Positions 34,349 through 42,340 of a stretch of 49,057 bases of DNA are shown piece by piece. The DNA is taken from positions 1-49,057 of the forward strand of contig CANQJO010000013.1 in the NCBI GenBank assembly GCA_947624255.1, given 5' to 3'. The first letter of the stretch is position 1. The number at the start of each line of letters is the position of its first letter. The DNA comes from an uncultured Ruminococcus sp. GTDB lineage: Bacteria > Bacillota > Clostridia > Oscillospirales > Ruminococcaceae. Under the pieces are notes generated by a model. That model did not search any database and was not told the DNA's origin. It worked only from the letters and a program-made list of their open reading frames with translations. The translations under genes were made by a program, and so were the position numbers.

Positions 34349-35170
34349 TTATTTCGGAGTTTTATTCAGATTTCTTATGTAGTGGAACAGATATTGCTGT
34401 GCGATGCCCCCCTTTTCGGCGGCAAATGCCGGAAATCCCTGCGGATAATACTGCTGAAGGACTTTCCTTATCCACACGTCCACAGGAAAAGCCTCTGTGC
34501 GGTACATTCCGAACAGCAGCACGCACTCTGCGACTTTCGGACCTACTCCCGTGATCTGCCTTAGAGCGGCACGTGCCTCATTGATCGGAAGCTCTGCGAT
34601 CGTTTTCAGATCGACCGCACCGGCTGAGACTTTTTCTGCCGCATCAGCAATATATTTTGCCCTGAATCCGCTGCGCAGATATGAAAGGCTGTCGGGAGTC
34701 TCCCGGGCAAGCTCCTGCGGCGTGGGAAAGCTCTCATGATATTGCCGGCACAGGCGGTCGATTATGCCCTTTATACGGGGAATATTATTATTCTGCGAGA
34801 TAATGAACGAGATCAGGCATTCCCAGCTATCCTGCCTGAGCAGACGTATCCCTCCGGCAAAAGCACAGGCTTTTGAGAGCGTTTCGTCCTGCGAAAACAT
34901 TTTTTTCAGCTCCGAGTAGTCTGTTTCAAAATCGAAATATCTTATCCATTTGCTGAGGAATTTTTCCTCGGTCGTATCGTGAAATATGAAAACTCCCCTG
35001 CTTTTCTGTGAAACCGTCAGCCTGTCATTAAGAAAGCTCCCCTGATATGTAGACATATAGTCTGACGGGATCCTCCTCCAGCGAAAAGCCTGTCCGCAGT
35101 CGAGTGTATCATCAAGATCGAGATCCTGCTCAGAAACCATAATGTCTTTTCCTTTGATGCAGTAATCCAT
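34349..35170 (-). CDS. OGG1-type 8-oxoguanine DNA glycosylase/lyase
   Basis: This 273-residue enzyme should excise 8-oxoguanine from DNA. LDLDDTLDCGQAFRWRR is the OGG N-terminal block, ISFIISQNNNIPRIKGI is the DNA-contact helix, and the HhH-GPD core TGVGPKVAECVLLFG ends in FPVDVWIRKV, giving the catalytic Lys (of GPKVAEC) and Asp (of PVDVW). It diverges from the TPM-like lipoprotein gene. It could also be called a generic HhH-GPD glycosylase, but both OGG ends are present. Confidence 0.9.
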   Translation of the reverse strand: MDYCIKGKDIMVSEQDLDLDDTLDCGQAFRWRRIPSDYMSTYQGSFLNDRLTVSQKSRGVFIFHDTTEEKFLSKWIRYFDFETDYSELKKMFSQDETLSKACAFAGGIRLLRQDSWECLISFIISQNNNIPRIKGIIDRLCRQYHESFPTPQELARETPDSLSYLRSGFRAKYIADAAEKVSAGAVDLKTIAELPINEARAALRQITGVGPKVAECVLLFGMYRTEAFPVDVWIRKVLQQYYPQGFPAFAAEKGGIAQQYLFHYIRNLNKTPK

Positions 35171-35209
35171 AATGCGCTCCTTTGTGAGAATTAAGTGAAA
35201 AAATTATAA

Positions 35210-35227
35210 AAGTCTGCCGACAGACTT
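35210..35227. promoter_or_regulatory. Palindrome in the divergent ogg / lipoprotein region
   Basis: AAGTCTG-CCGA-CAGACTT is a perfect 7-bp palindrome, touching the -35 box of the plus-strand promoter and about 15 bases from a TATAAT-like box on the minus strand. It is a plausible operator for both genes. Confidence 0.4.
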
Positions 35228-35254
35228 GATTTTTCTTTTAAATTATACTACAAT
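35226..35254 (+). promoter_or_regulatory. Promoter of the TPM-like lipoprotein gene
   Basis: TTGATT (35226-35231) and TACAAT (35249-35254) are 17 bases apart. Confidence 0.6.
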
Positions 35255-35288
35255 AAAATATAGAATACAAGTATAAGGAATGATTTTT

Positions 35289-36203
35289 TTGAATTTTTTC
35301 AGAACATCTGCGATGCTTTTACTTTCCGGAATGCTCCTGTGCGGATGCAGCTCCGTAAAAAAAGCCGGCAAAAGCAGCAGCAATACCACGACATCATCGA
35401 CCGAGGCTGAAACAACGCAGACCACCACTGCACCGGTAACAACTACTATCTCCGAGAGCCTTCCCATAGACAGAGAGCTAAAGCCTGCCGAGGGTACATA
35501 TATCTACGATAACGCAAATATCCTGCCGACCGATACGATATCGGAGTGTAATGACTATGCTGAATTTCTCTATGAGAACTACCTCATCAACACCGCTGTG
35601 GTCACGGTGGACGATCTCAACGGCAGCACTCCGGAGGAGTATGCGGCAGATTCATATAAAAAAATATATGACGACAAGGGCAGCGGTCTGCTGCTTCTCA
35701 TAAACAATGACACAGATCGGGATATACTTTTCAGATCGGGCAGATGCGAGACTTATATCTCAGATGACGACCGCAGTACGGCTTTCTATCAGGCGACTAA
35801 GGAGATCGTTTCCGGCGACTATAAAACTGCAATTATGAGACTTTTACAGCTTGGTGAGAAATGCCCCGTTCACTTTTTCGATAATTCGGGCGTCTTTCCC
35901 GTAGATCAGGCTGCCGCTATTGAGAATTCTCTCAAGGAGAAAAGTGCCGGAGTATCCGTTCTCGTCACGAGCAATACCACCGACACTCCAAATGCCGAGA
36001 TCTTGAAGACCTACTATGAACGCCGCTATAAGGACGAAAAAGGTTTCATGATAATGCTTGATACAGACAGCAGCACTGTCCTTGTGTATCCTGAGAGCGG
36101 CCTCCCCGGCGGTTATGAGAGCACTCTGAAAAAAGCCTGTGATAACGCTAAAAAGGGAGATCTTGCCGCAGCAGTTATTTCAGCAGCAGAGCCGTTTAAG
36201 TAA
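35289..36203 (+). CDS. TPM-domain-like lipoprotein
   Basis: This protein of about 304 residues is a surface lipoprotein: its signal ends in a lipobox LLCGC, followed by a Ser/Thr tether. About 60-185 resembles the TPM domain of YgcG/Psb32-type proteins (YIYDNANILPTDTISECNDYA, then GSGLLLLINND), and about 200-300 looks like a second, diverged copy (EKGFMIMLDTDSSTVLVYPE). The role of TPM proteins is uncertain. The start is probably TTG at 35289, 9 bases after AAGGA; the in-frame ATG at 35280 directly abuts that site. Confidence 0.65.
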   Translation: MNFFRTSAMLLLSGMLLCGCSSVKKAGKSSSNTTTSSTEAETTQTTTAPVTTTISESLPIDRELKPAEGTYIYDNANILPTDTISECNDYAEFLYENYLINTAVVTVDDLNGSTPEEYAADSYKKIYDDKGSGLLLLINNDTDRDILFRSGRCETYISDDDRSTAFYQATKEIVSGDYKTAIMRLLQLGEKCPVHFFDNSGVFPVDQAAAIENSLKEKSAGVSVLVTSNTTDTPNAEILKTYYERRYKDEKGFMIMLDTDSSTVLVYPESGLPGGYESTLKKACDNAKKGDLAAAVISAAEPFK

Positions 36204-36316
36204 TACCGGTTTCATTCTGAAAGCCGTGCAGAATTTGCGAACAGACTGTGCATTTTACAAGGAAAAGGTGCGGGATCTTCGCAAAGGTTCTCGGGTCTTA
36301 GAGTGAAATTAGCATA
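36203..36316. repeat. Small terminal-inverted-repeat element, copy B
   Basis: The ends are ATACCGGTTTCATTCTGAA on the left and the complement of ATGCTAATTTCACTCTAAGA on the right. The right 50 bases, including GTGCGGGATCTTCGCAAAG, match copy A closely. An extra stretch of about 45 bases with its own GTGCAGAATTTGCGAA segment makes it longer. It fills most of the 131-base gap between two plus-strand genes and begins in the stop codon of the first. Confidence 0.6.
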
Positions 36317-36334
36317 AGAGAAAGGAAACTCATA

Positions 36335-37030
36335 ATGAACGAAAAAGAATTCTATATGGAAGCTATCGACAATCTTCCTGTTCTTGCAGAGCCTGCAAAT
36401 AAATCGCTGCGTGAAAAGTTTGCACAGGTATTCTATGATTTTTTGCAGCTACAGCATCTCTATGACTCTGCCATTGAGGTGGTAAAGACGTATCTGAATA
36501 TTCTTGACAATGAATTTAGCGTAAAGTTTCAGCGTGATCCCATACACAATATTGAAAGCCGCCTTAAATCTCCGCAGTCGATAATAGAAAAGCTCCGGAA
36601 AAAGGGACTTCCTATCACTACGGGATCGGCACAGAAAAACCTTCTTGACATAGCCGGCATACGTGTGACCTGCTGCTATATCAGCGATATCTATGCGATC
36701 GTTGAGATGCTGTGCCGCCGTGATGACTTCACCGTGATAAAGCAGAAGGACTATATAAAAAATCCAAAGCCGAGCGGCTACAGGAGCTATCATCTGGTCG
36801 TGAACGTTCCGGTCTACCTTTCTGCACAGAAAAAATACGCTCCGGTGGAGATACAGATACGCACCATTGCTATGGATTTCTGGGCAAGCCTTGAACATCA
36901 GCTGAGATACAAGCCGTCGGCGTCTATCACGCCTGCCATTTCGCAGGAGCTTCGTGAGTGCGCCGAACAGATCGCTGAGACCGATCTTCGTATGCAGCGG
37001 ATATTCATGGAGATCAACGATCTTGAATAG
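36335..37030 (+). CDS. Small alarmone synthetase (GTP pyrophosphokinase family)
   Basis: This 231-residue protein should make (p)ppGpp from ATP and GDP or GTP. It has only the RelA/SpoT synthetase domain: DIAGIRVTCCYISDIYAI, KNPKPSGYRSYHLVV and VEIQIRTIAMDFWASLEHQL are the G-loop-like, substrate and catalytic Glu blocks. There is no hydrolase, TGS or ACT domain, as in RelQ/YjbM-type enzymes. AAAGGAAACTC precedes the start, just past TIR element B. It is a single gene. Confidence 0.92.
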   Translation: MNEKEFYMEAIDNLPVLAEPANKSLREKFAQVFYDFLQLQHLYDSAIEVVKTYLNILDNEFSVKFQRDPIHNIESRLKSPQSIIEKLRKKGLPITTGSAQKNLLDIAGIRVTCCYISDIYAIVEMLCRRDDFTVIKQKDYIKNPKPSGYRSYHLVVNVPVYLSAQKKYAPVEIQIRTIAMDFWASLEHQLRYKPSASITPAISQELRECAEQIAETDLRMQRIFMEINDLE

Positions 37031-37100
37031 CATGAGCCGCAGGCTGCAACGCTTCGACAATATCCGACTCAAAAAATTATAACCTCCAAAAAATTACCTG

Positions 37101-37129
37101 TTCACTTTTGACCGGACTAATGCTATAAT
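37101..37129 (+). promoter_or_regulatory. Promoter of the DUF6514-like gene
   Basis: TTCACT (37101-37106) and TATAAT (37124-37129) are 17 bases apart. The palindrome at 37131-37164 begins right after the -10 box. Confidence 0.6.
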
Positions 37130-37130
37130 A

Positions 37131-37164
37131 ATGGTAAACGTCAAATAATTTTTTCGTTTACCAT
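37131..37164. promoter_or_regulatory. Operator-like palindrome at the transcription start of the DUF6514-like gene
   Basis: ATGGTAAACG (37131-37140) and CGTTTACCAT (37155-37164) are perfect 10-base arms around 14 bases. The left arm covers the expected start point. It could bind a repressor or form a 5' stem in the mRNA. Confidence 0.5.
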
Positions 37165-37203
37165 AACGTTATAACATCTACAAAGCAGAAAGGAGATCCG
37201 GCT

Positions 37204-37506
37204 ATGTTCGGGATAAGGCGCAGATATAAAAGAACCGTCCGTGACCGCACGGTCTATCTTGAAATTTTCGGCGACAATAAGGTAATGTACAGAGTTACCG
37301 CCGGAAGAATGTCAATGTTCGGAGAGGAAATATCTACATACGGCGTGGAGGCTGAGGACTCCCGCACCGGAGAAATAGAGACGATCGCTGATTTTTCGCA
37401 TAATCTTGAAGATGCCGTTGACTTTGCAGAGTCACTCATTTCGGAAAGAATTCCTCCGAGGCTGATATACTCAAAAGCACTGAGCTACCTTTATGTATGT
37501 ATATGA
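37204..37506 (+). CDS. Small DUF6514-like protein
   Basis: This 100-residue soluble protein has a basic N-terminus (MFGIRRRYKRTVRDR) and a conserved-looking middle, YGVEAEDSRTGEIETIADFS, with a C-terminal LIYSKALSYLYV. The pattern recalls DUF6514, a family of unknown function in Oscillospirales. AAAGGAGATCC lies before the start. It has its own promoter with an operator-like palindrome. Confidence 0.6.
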   Translation: MFGIRRRYKRTVRDRTVYLEIFGDNKVMYRVTAGRMSMFGEEISTYGVEAEDSRTGEIETIADFSHNLEDAVDFAESLISERIPPRLIYSKALSYLYVCI

Positions 37507-37531
37507 TCTCGGAAAAAAATTCTGAGGGGTA

Positions 37532-37560
37532 TGGACATTCACTTTTTTTTGTGATATAAT
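37532..37560 (+). promoter_or_regulatory. ydbC promoter
   Basis: TGGACA (37532-37537) and TATAAT (37555-37560) are 17 bases apart. A short hairpin around TCGGGAGTCTCCCGA (about 37582-37596) lies in the 5' UTR of about 85 nt. Confidence 0.65.
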
Positions 37561-37651
37561 GTACTATGTCGCATAACAGATCCGGGAGTCTCCCGATATC
37601 TGTTGTAAAATTTGAAATATCGCTCAGAACCTTTTCTGAAAGGAGTTTACC

Positions 37652-37885
37652 ATGGCAGAGATCAAATACGAGATCACAGAAAAACTCGGAGTGCTCTCCG
37701 AAAACGCTAAGGGCTGGACAAAGGAGCTTAATCTCATCAGCTGGAACGGTCACGAACCAAAATACGATATCCGTGAATGGTCACCCGATCATTCAAGAAT
37801 GGGCAAGGGAGTTACACTCACCGCAGATGAACTTGCCGCCTTAAAGGATGTTATTTCAGGTCTTGATCTGGATTCTTTTGAATAA
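37652..37885 (+). CDS. ydbC: PC4/YdbC-like single-stranded-DNA-binding protein
   Basis: This 77-residue protein matches the YdbC family, which has the fold of the eukaryotic coactivator PC4 and binds single-stranded nucleic acid. VLSENAKGWTKELNLISWNG, PKYDIREWSPDH and MGKGVTLTADEL are nearly the Lactococcus YdbC sequence as I recall it. The length is complete. AAAGGAG precedes the start, and promoter and terminator make it monocistronic. Its cellular role is not settled. Confidence 0.88.
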   Translation: MAEIKYEITEKLGVLSENAKGWTKELNLISWNGHEPKYDIREWSPDHSRMGKGVTLTADELAALKDVISGLDLDSFE

Positions 37886-37892
37886 GAAAAGT

Positions 37893-37921
37893 CCCCTCAT
37901 TATGCAATGAGGGGATCTGTT
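37893..37921. terminator. Terminator between ydbC and ydbT
   Basis: CCCCTCATT-ATGC-AATGAGGGG is a perfect 9-bp hairpin followed by a T-rich stretch on the plus strand. An A run on its left can serve the convergent ydbT. Confidence 0.85.
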
Positions 37922-39385
37922 TTATATCGGTACGCTCTCCATGTGATGATCTAAAAGCTCTGAGATCTCCATGGCTTTTTTTATGTCTATTCCCTTGACA
38001 CGATAGCTTTTATGCTCCTCGCCCTCGAAATACAGGATAACGCTGCATTTTTTGCCGATCATCTTCTGAAAGATCGTCTGCCGGAGCGTGAGCTTTACAA
38101 GCCTGCTCCTGTCGGCTATCACCGTGTGGAATGTCGTCCATCTGCTGCACCGTATCATAATTTTGTCATCGTATAACGAAATGCCGCTTGTGAGGAATGC
38201 CGCAAACTTCACCGCTATGAACCATATTGACGGCACTTCGAGCATTATGGCTGCAAAAAGTGTCAGATCACTAAGCGCCGGCACGATATCGGCTGCAATA
38301 AAATGAACCGGAAATGATGCGGCTGAAAGTATCACCGGCAGCCATATATATTGCCAGAATCCGGTGCGCTTTGGTTTGAATTCGTTTTTTATGCCGTGTA
38401 ATATCCCTATGGCTTCAAGCTCTCTGCCCATGTTTTTTTCCTTACGCACAGGAAGAAGCACCGGAAGACTGCGCTTTCCGTAGCCGTAGCCTGCACAGCT
38501 TATGTGTACCGCAACGGCACTGAATATCTTCATGATGAGATTCTGCCGCAGATCGGTATAATTTATCTGCTCTGACATTATACGGTACTCCTTGCGTGTG
38601 AGCGTTCCGTATGAGACTTTCATACAGTTCTCGTCAAGAGTAAGCGCAAATCCGTAGTATCTCAGGACATTTATCGTGAACGAAAGCAGCCACGCCGCTA
38701 TAAAAAGAGAACCTATCATTATTGCAGCCTCCGGTATTCTGAGAAGCAGCTTACCGGTGAGCTTTTCAGTCTCCATTGTGATGCGGCTGAGTGAGGCGGT
38801 GATCATATCATGAGCGATGTCTCCGCCCTTGAAGAAAAAAGTCGCAATATATACAACACCCGAAAAGCCGCTTGAGAAAAATACCGAAAACAGCAATATC
38901 GAGAGAGCTGTCGGTCTCGGGATATCGTCCGAGCTGCCTTTCTCTCTTACATCAGGAATACTTCTTTTCAGCTCCCTGATGACCTTTTCGCTGACCATGA
39001 GTTTCATATCGGGCGAGTTGAAAAGTCCCGCACTTGTATCACACCGCAGCATCACTGCTCTGAACGGCACAAGATAAAAAGGTCTTTCCACCGTGATAAG
39101 GCTCACGCTCGAATAGGGGATAGTCGTTCTGAGGCGGAATATAACGCCGTCATTGTGAGTTATTGCCGCAGCGGAAATATCTATCCGTGAAGAATACCAC
39201 CTGACAAGTCCGAAAAGCATGATAAGTCCCAGTATCAGAATATCGAACCATGCACCTTTTACCCAACTGTAAAACCGGTCCTTATCGAAACGCAGCGTGC
39301 TGACACCTCTCAGAAGCGGAAATATCAGCAGCCATATATTTTTTGCCGAATACCGCAGTATGCGGATAGGGTGCTCGTGATACAT
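37922..39385 (-). CDS. ydbT: YdbT-like PH-domain membrane protein
   Basis: This 487-residue protein has several membrane segments in pairs (about 45-65, 150-170, 205-225, 350-395) alternating with bacterial PH-like domains (around ISAAAITHNDGVIFRLRTTI, LTLDENCMKVSYGTLTRKEY and ISLYDDKIMIRCSRWTTFHT). Three such units are usual in YdbT, which pairs with YdbS. The start directly follows the ydbS stop. In Bacillus this pair has been linked to resistance to an antimicrobial peptide; here the role is inferred only from family. Confidence 0.8.
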   Translation of the reverse strand: MYHEHPIRILRYSAKNIWLLIFPLLRGVSTLRFDKDRFYSWVKGAWFDILILGLIMLFGLVRWYSSRIDISAAAITHNDGVIFRLRTTIPYSSVSLITVERPFYLVPFRAVMLRCDTSAGLFNSPDMKLMVSEKVIRELKRSIPDVREKGSSDDIPRPTALSILLFSVFFSSGFSGVVYIATFFFKGGDIAHDMITASLSRITMETEKLTGKLLLRIPEAAIMIGSLFIAAWLLSFTINVLRYYGFALTLDENCMKVSYGTLTRKEYRIMSEQINYTDLRQNLIMKIFSAVAVHISCAGYGYGKRSLPVLLPVRKEKNMGRELEAIGILHGIKNEFKPKRTGFWQYIWLPVILSAASFPVHFIAADIVPALSDLTLFAAIMLEVPSIWFIAVKFAAFLTSGISLYDDKIMIRCSRWTTFHTVIADRSRLVKLTLRQTIFQKMIGKKCSVILYFEGEEHKSYRVKGIDIKKAMEISELLDHHMESVPI

Positions 39386-39826
39386 TCAGACCTCCTCTCT
39401 TGCCTTGCAGCCTGAAAGCTCAAGTATCTCATTGAGATCACTGCGGCTGAGAAAGGGTAAGCGTATCTGACCGCCGTACAGAAAAAGTATGAGGAAATTC
39501 AATCCCGTGTATGAGGAAAACGGCGTGCTTATGACCGTACTGTACTGTATGGCAGAGAAATGCGCCGATTGATGATGTTTTATGAAGACACCGCTGCTGC
39601 GAATGATGTCCTTATCGGTCACGGTATAGCTGAACGTGGAAAAATACAGCGGCAGATATACAAGCATCACTAAAAGCGAGATTCCTACAACAGATACAGA
39701 TGCTGTAAGGCGGATAATATAAGCAGGAATAAAATATCTGATGATCGCTATCAATAAAAGCGTTAAAAATGCTACGACTATCCTCAGTGTTGTAATGCAA
39801 TTCTTATCGGGCTTGTAATGTCTCAT
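39386..39826 (-). CDS. ydbS: YdbS-like PH-domain membrane protein
   Basis: This 146-residue protein has two membrane segments (about 18-60) and one bacterial PH-like domain (YTVTDKDIIRSSGVFIKHHQ, then IQYSTVISTPFSSYTGLNFL). It is the partner of the following ydbT. The start at 39826 lies 6 bases after AAGGAGG; the longer frame to 39991 would run through the promoter and the divergent gene. A small hairpin CGGAGC-AAT-GCTCCG lies just upstream of the ribosome site. Confidence 0.78.
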   Translation of the reverse strand: MRHYKPDKNCITTLRIVVAFLTLLLIAIIRYFIPAYIIRLTASVSVVGISLLVMLVYLPLYFSTFSYTVTDKDIIRSSGVFIKHHQSAHFSAIQYSTVISTPFSSYTGLNFLILFLYGGQIRLPFLSRSDLNEILELSGCKAREEV

Positions 39827-39920
39827 GCCTGCCTCCTTTTCGGAGCAATGCTCCGCAGTTCTATTTTTATTATACCACAAATATTCTTTAAAGTACACCC
39901 TTGATTTTCGGAGGCTCGTT

Positions 39921-41174
39921 ATGTATGATATTCTCAGCCGCATCAGCTCTCTTGTATGGGGCAGCGGACTAATTTTTCTCCTGCTTTTCACGGGAGTGCT
40001 GTGTACCGTTAAATTCGGATATATCCAGCTTAAAATGCTCCCTGCGCTCGTAAAGGCTCAGAAAAAAAGACCTGCCGGCAGCGGACTTTCTCAGTTCAAG
40101 ACAGTCTGTATGTCCCTCGGCACTGCAATGGGAACAGGCAATATCACGGGAGTTGCGGCTGCTCTTGCTGTCGGAGGTCCGGGAGCTGTATTCTGGATGT
40201 GGATCTCGGCGTTCCTCGGAATGGCTGTCGTATATGCCGAAAACAGTCTCTCCGTCATTTACAGTGACAGATCCGCAAGAGGTCCGATGGCATATATCAG
40301 CAAGGGTTTGAAATGTCCTTTCCTTGCCGGGATATTCGCTCTCATGTGTGTATTTGCCGCTTTCGGAATGGGAGGTATGGTGCAGGTGAACTCCTTTACC
40401 GAAAATCTCGGAGCTGCCTTTCACATAAACAAGTATATTGCCGCCGGAGTTGTCTTCATTCTTATTTTTCTCGTGATAAGCGGCGGTGCGGATCGCATCG
40501 GCTCGGCTGCACAGGCGCTTCTTCCTGCCGCATCTGTCATCTATGCTGCTGCGTGCATAGCAGTCATGATAAAGTTTCATCACAGGATACCCGATGCCTT
40601 ACGGTCGGTCATCTGCGGAGCATTCAGCATCAGACAGACTGTAGGCGGATTTTCGGGATATGCTGTCTCTCAGGCTGTCTCGGTAGGCATAAGGCGAGGT
40701 ATCTTTTCAAATGAAGCAGGTCTCGGCAGCTCTCCCATACTTCACAGTGCAGCGGAAAGCTCCTCTCCGCATTTACAGGGTCTGTGGAGTATGTTCGAGG
40801 TCTTCTTTGACACAATGATATGCTGTTCCCTCACTGCATTTGCAATACTCTGCGCCGCTCCCGATCTTTCGCTGAATACTGCGTTCTCAGGTGTATTCGG
40901 CAGACTTGCTCCCTTATTTTTATCGGCTGAAACTGCGGTATTTGCATTCTGCACCATAATCGGCTGGTATTACTGCGGAGAAACGGCGTACTCCTATCTT
41001 TCTGGACACCGCAGCAGCAAGGCACTGCCCGTTATATATGCTGCCGTATCTTCTCTCGGAGCGATACTCACTCTGAGGACAGTATGGGCGCTGTCAGATA
41101 TTTTCAACGGTCTTATGGCGTTTCCAAATCTGCTCGGACTTCTCCTTCTGATAAACAGGATAAAAAAAGTATAG
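39921..41174 (+). CDS. Sodium:alanine symporter (AGCS family)
   Basis: This 417-residue inner-membrane transporter should bring in alanine, glycine or a related amino acid with sodium. SLGTAMGTGNITGVAAALAV is the sodium and substrate motif of the family, and GIRRGIFSNEAGLGSSPI is equally diagnostic. About ten hydrophobic segments follow. The start at 39921 is placed by CGGAGG; the frame is open 32 codons earlier across the divergent promoter region. It stands alone. Confidence 0.92.
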   Translation: MYDILSRISSLVWGSGLIFLLLFTGVLCTVKFGYIQLKMLPALVKAQKKRPAGSGLSQFKTVCMSLGTAMGTGNITGVAAALAVGGPGAVFWMWISAFLGMAVVYAENSLSVIYSDRSARGPMAYISKGLKCPFLAGIFALMCVFAAFGMGGMVQVNSFTENLGAAFHINKYIAAGVVFILIFLVISGGADRIGSAAQALLPAASVIYAAACIAVMIKFHHRIPDALRSVICGAFSIRQTVGGFSGYAVSQAVSVGIRRGIFSNEAGLGSSPILHSAAESSSPHLQGLWSMFEVFFDTMICCSLTAFAILCAAPDLSLNTAFSGVFGRLAPLFLSAETAVFAFCTIIGWYYCGETAYSYLSGHRSSKALPVIYAAVSSLGAILTLRTVWALSDIFNGLMAFPNLLGLLLLINRIKKV

Positions 41175-41191
41175 TTTTCCTTTTTCTGTCA

Positions 41192-41243
41192 ATAATATTA
41201 CCGAATGGGCAGATGCTATTCTGTCCGGAGGGAGTAATATTAT
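41192..41243 (+). promoter_or_regulatory. 10-bp palindrome that buries the start codon of the next gene
   Basis: ATAATATTAC (41192-41201) pairs perfectly with GTAATATTAT (41234-41243), which includes the A and T of the start codon at 41242. The ribosome site GGAGGGAG lies in the loop. It could repress translation until melted, or be an operator. Confidence 0.5.
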
Positions 41244-42336
41244 GGGCTATGTTGGTGAAAATAAATTTTTCAGTTTCCGTGACGGATATTGTGAGGCACT
41301 TCCGGGAGCAGGTGCAGATACCTCTGTCGCCGCAGGCTTCGGCAGACTTATCGCACGCCGTTTCAAGCGATTCAGCATAGGCTGTGACGGATTCAGGCGC
41401 AATTATATCCTGTATGCCGTTTGCAGCGGCATCTCTGAATGCGGACGTGATGTATTCGTCTGTGAGAATACCGATCTTCCGTCATTCCGGTTCAGCTATC
41501 CTCTCTTATCTGCCGACTGTGGGATATATGTCTGCGGTGATGAATGTCTCAGGATAATGATATTCGGTGAAAACGGATTTCCCTTGAATTCGCTCAGGCT
41601 CTCGCAGCTTATGAACGGCGAGCCTGCAAAGGCAGCCGACAGATGCGGAAAGATCACGCAGGTAACATCATTCCGCAGTATTTACGCAAATAATATTGCA
41701 GATTCAATGACCGTGAGTGCCTCTGTGCCTGCCGGCGTAAGCTGCGGCAGCCGCTCGGTACGCTCGCTGTGGCTGGAATTTTTCACGGGCGATGACAACT
41801 CGCTCGTTTTTCAGGTATCGGACGACGGGCAGCGTGTGAACGCCTATTCCGCCGATGTGGGATTTATCTCCCATGAAAAGCTTATGCTTGCCTATGCCGC
41901 ACGCCTTGCACGCCGTGGAGAGATCGTCTATCTGCCGGAGAGCTTTCACTTCGCTGCTGATTTTCTCAACGATGAGGGCTCTATAAAGCTTGTGAGATTC
42001 TCACCGGAGGGGAAAATCCCAAATGAGGCTGTAAAACAGCGTTTTTTGCTTGATCCGCTGTTCATGTGTACACATCTTGCCGCCGACCGTGTGGATTTTT
42101 TGCAGACGATAAGAGAGCTTCCCGAATTTGCCACGGTAAAGCGTGAAATACCGGCAGCCCTGCCCGATGACGCTCCCGTTGAGAAAACCATCTCCGATGA
42201 AAGGGGACGTATCATGATAACAAGGAGCGGCAGAAACCGACTGACTCTCCTTGCACAAGCGCACTCCACAGAGAGTGCCGCAGAGCTTTGCTCACTGTGG
42301 AGCGGAAGACTTCGCCGTGAAAGCTCAGCTCCCTGA
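41242..42336 (+). CDS. Degenerate phosphohexomutase-like protein
   Basis: This 364-residue protein follows the phosphomannomutase/phosphoglucosamine mutase plan but lacks its key residues. Domain 1 has FGRLIARRFKRFSIGCDGFRR and GISECGRDVFV, yet the active Ser loop (TASHNP) is replaced by YVCGDECL. The metal loop DGDR appears as SDDGQRVNAY. DPLFMCTHLAADRVDFLQTI and ELPEFATV match domain 3-4, and the phosphate loop RPSGTEP is ITRSGRNR. Normal enzymes have about 450 residues. It is probably a non-catalytic paralogue. GGAGGGAG precedes the start. No neighbour explains it. Confidence 0.6.
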   Translation: MGYVGENKFFSFRDGYCEALPGAGADTSVAAGFGRLIARRFKRFSIGCDGFRRNYILYAVCSGISECGRDVFVCENTDLPSFRFSYPLLSADCGIYVCGDECLRIMIFGENGFPLNSLRLSQLMNGEPAKAADRCGKITQVTSFRSIYANNIADSMTVSASVPAGVSCGSRSVRSLWLEFFTGDDNSLVFQVSDDGQRVNAYSADVGFISHEKLMLAYAARLARRGEIVYLPESFHFAADFLNDEGSIKLVRFSPEGKIPNEAVKQRFLLDPLFMCTHLAADRVDFLQTIRELPEFATVKREIPAALPDDAPVEKTISDERGRIMITRSGRNRLTLLAQAHSTESAAELCSLWSGRLRRESSAP

Positions 42337-42340
42337 ACGG

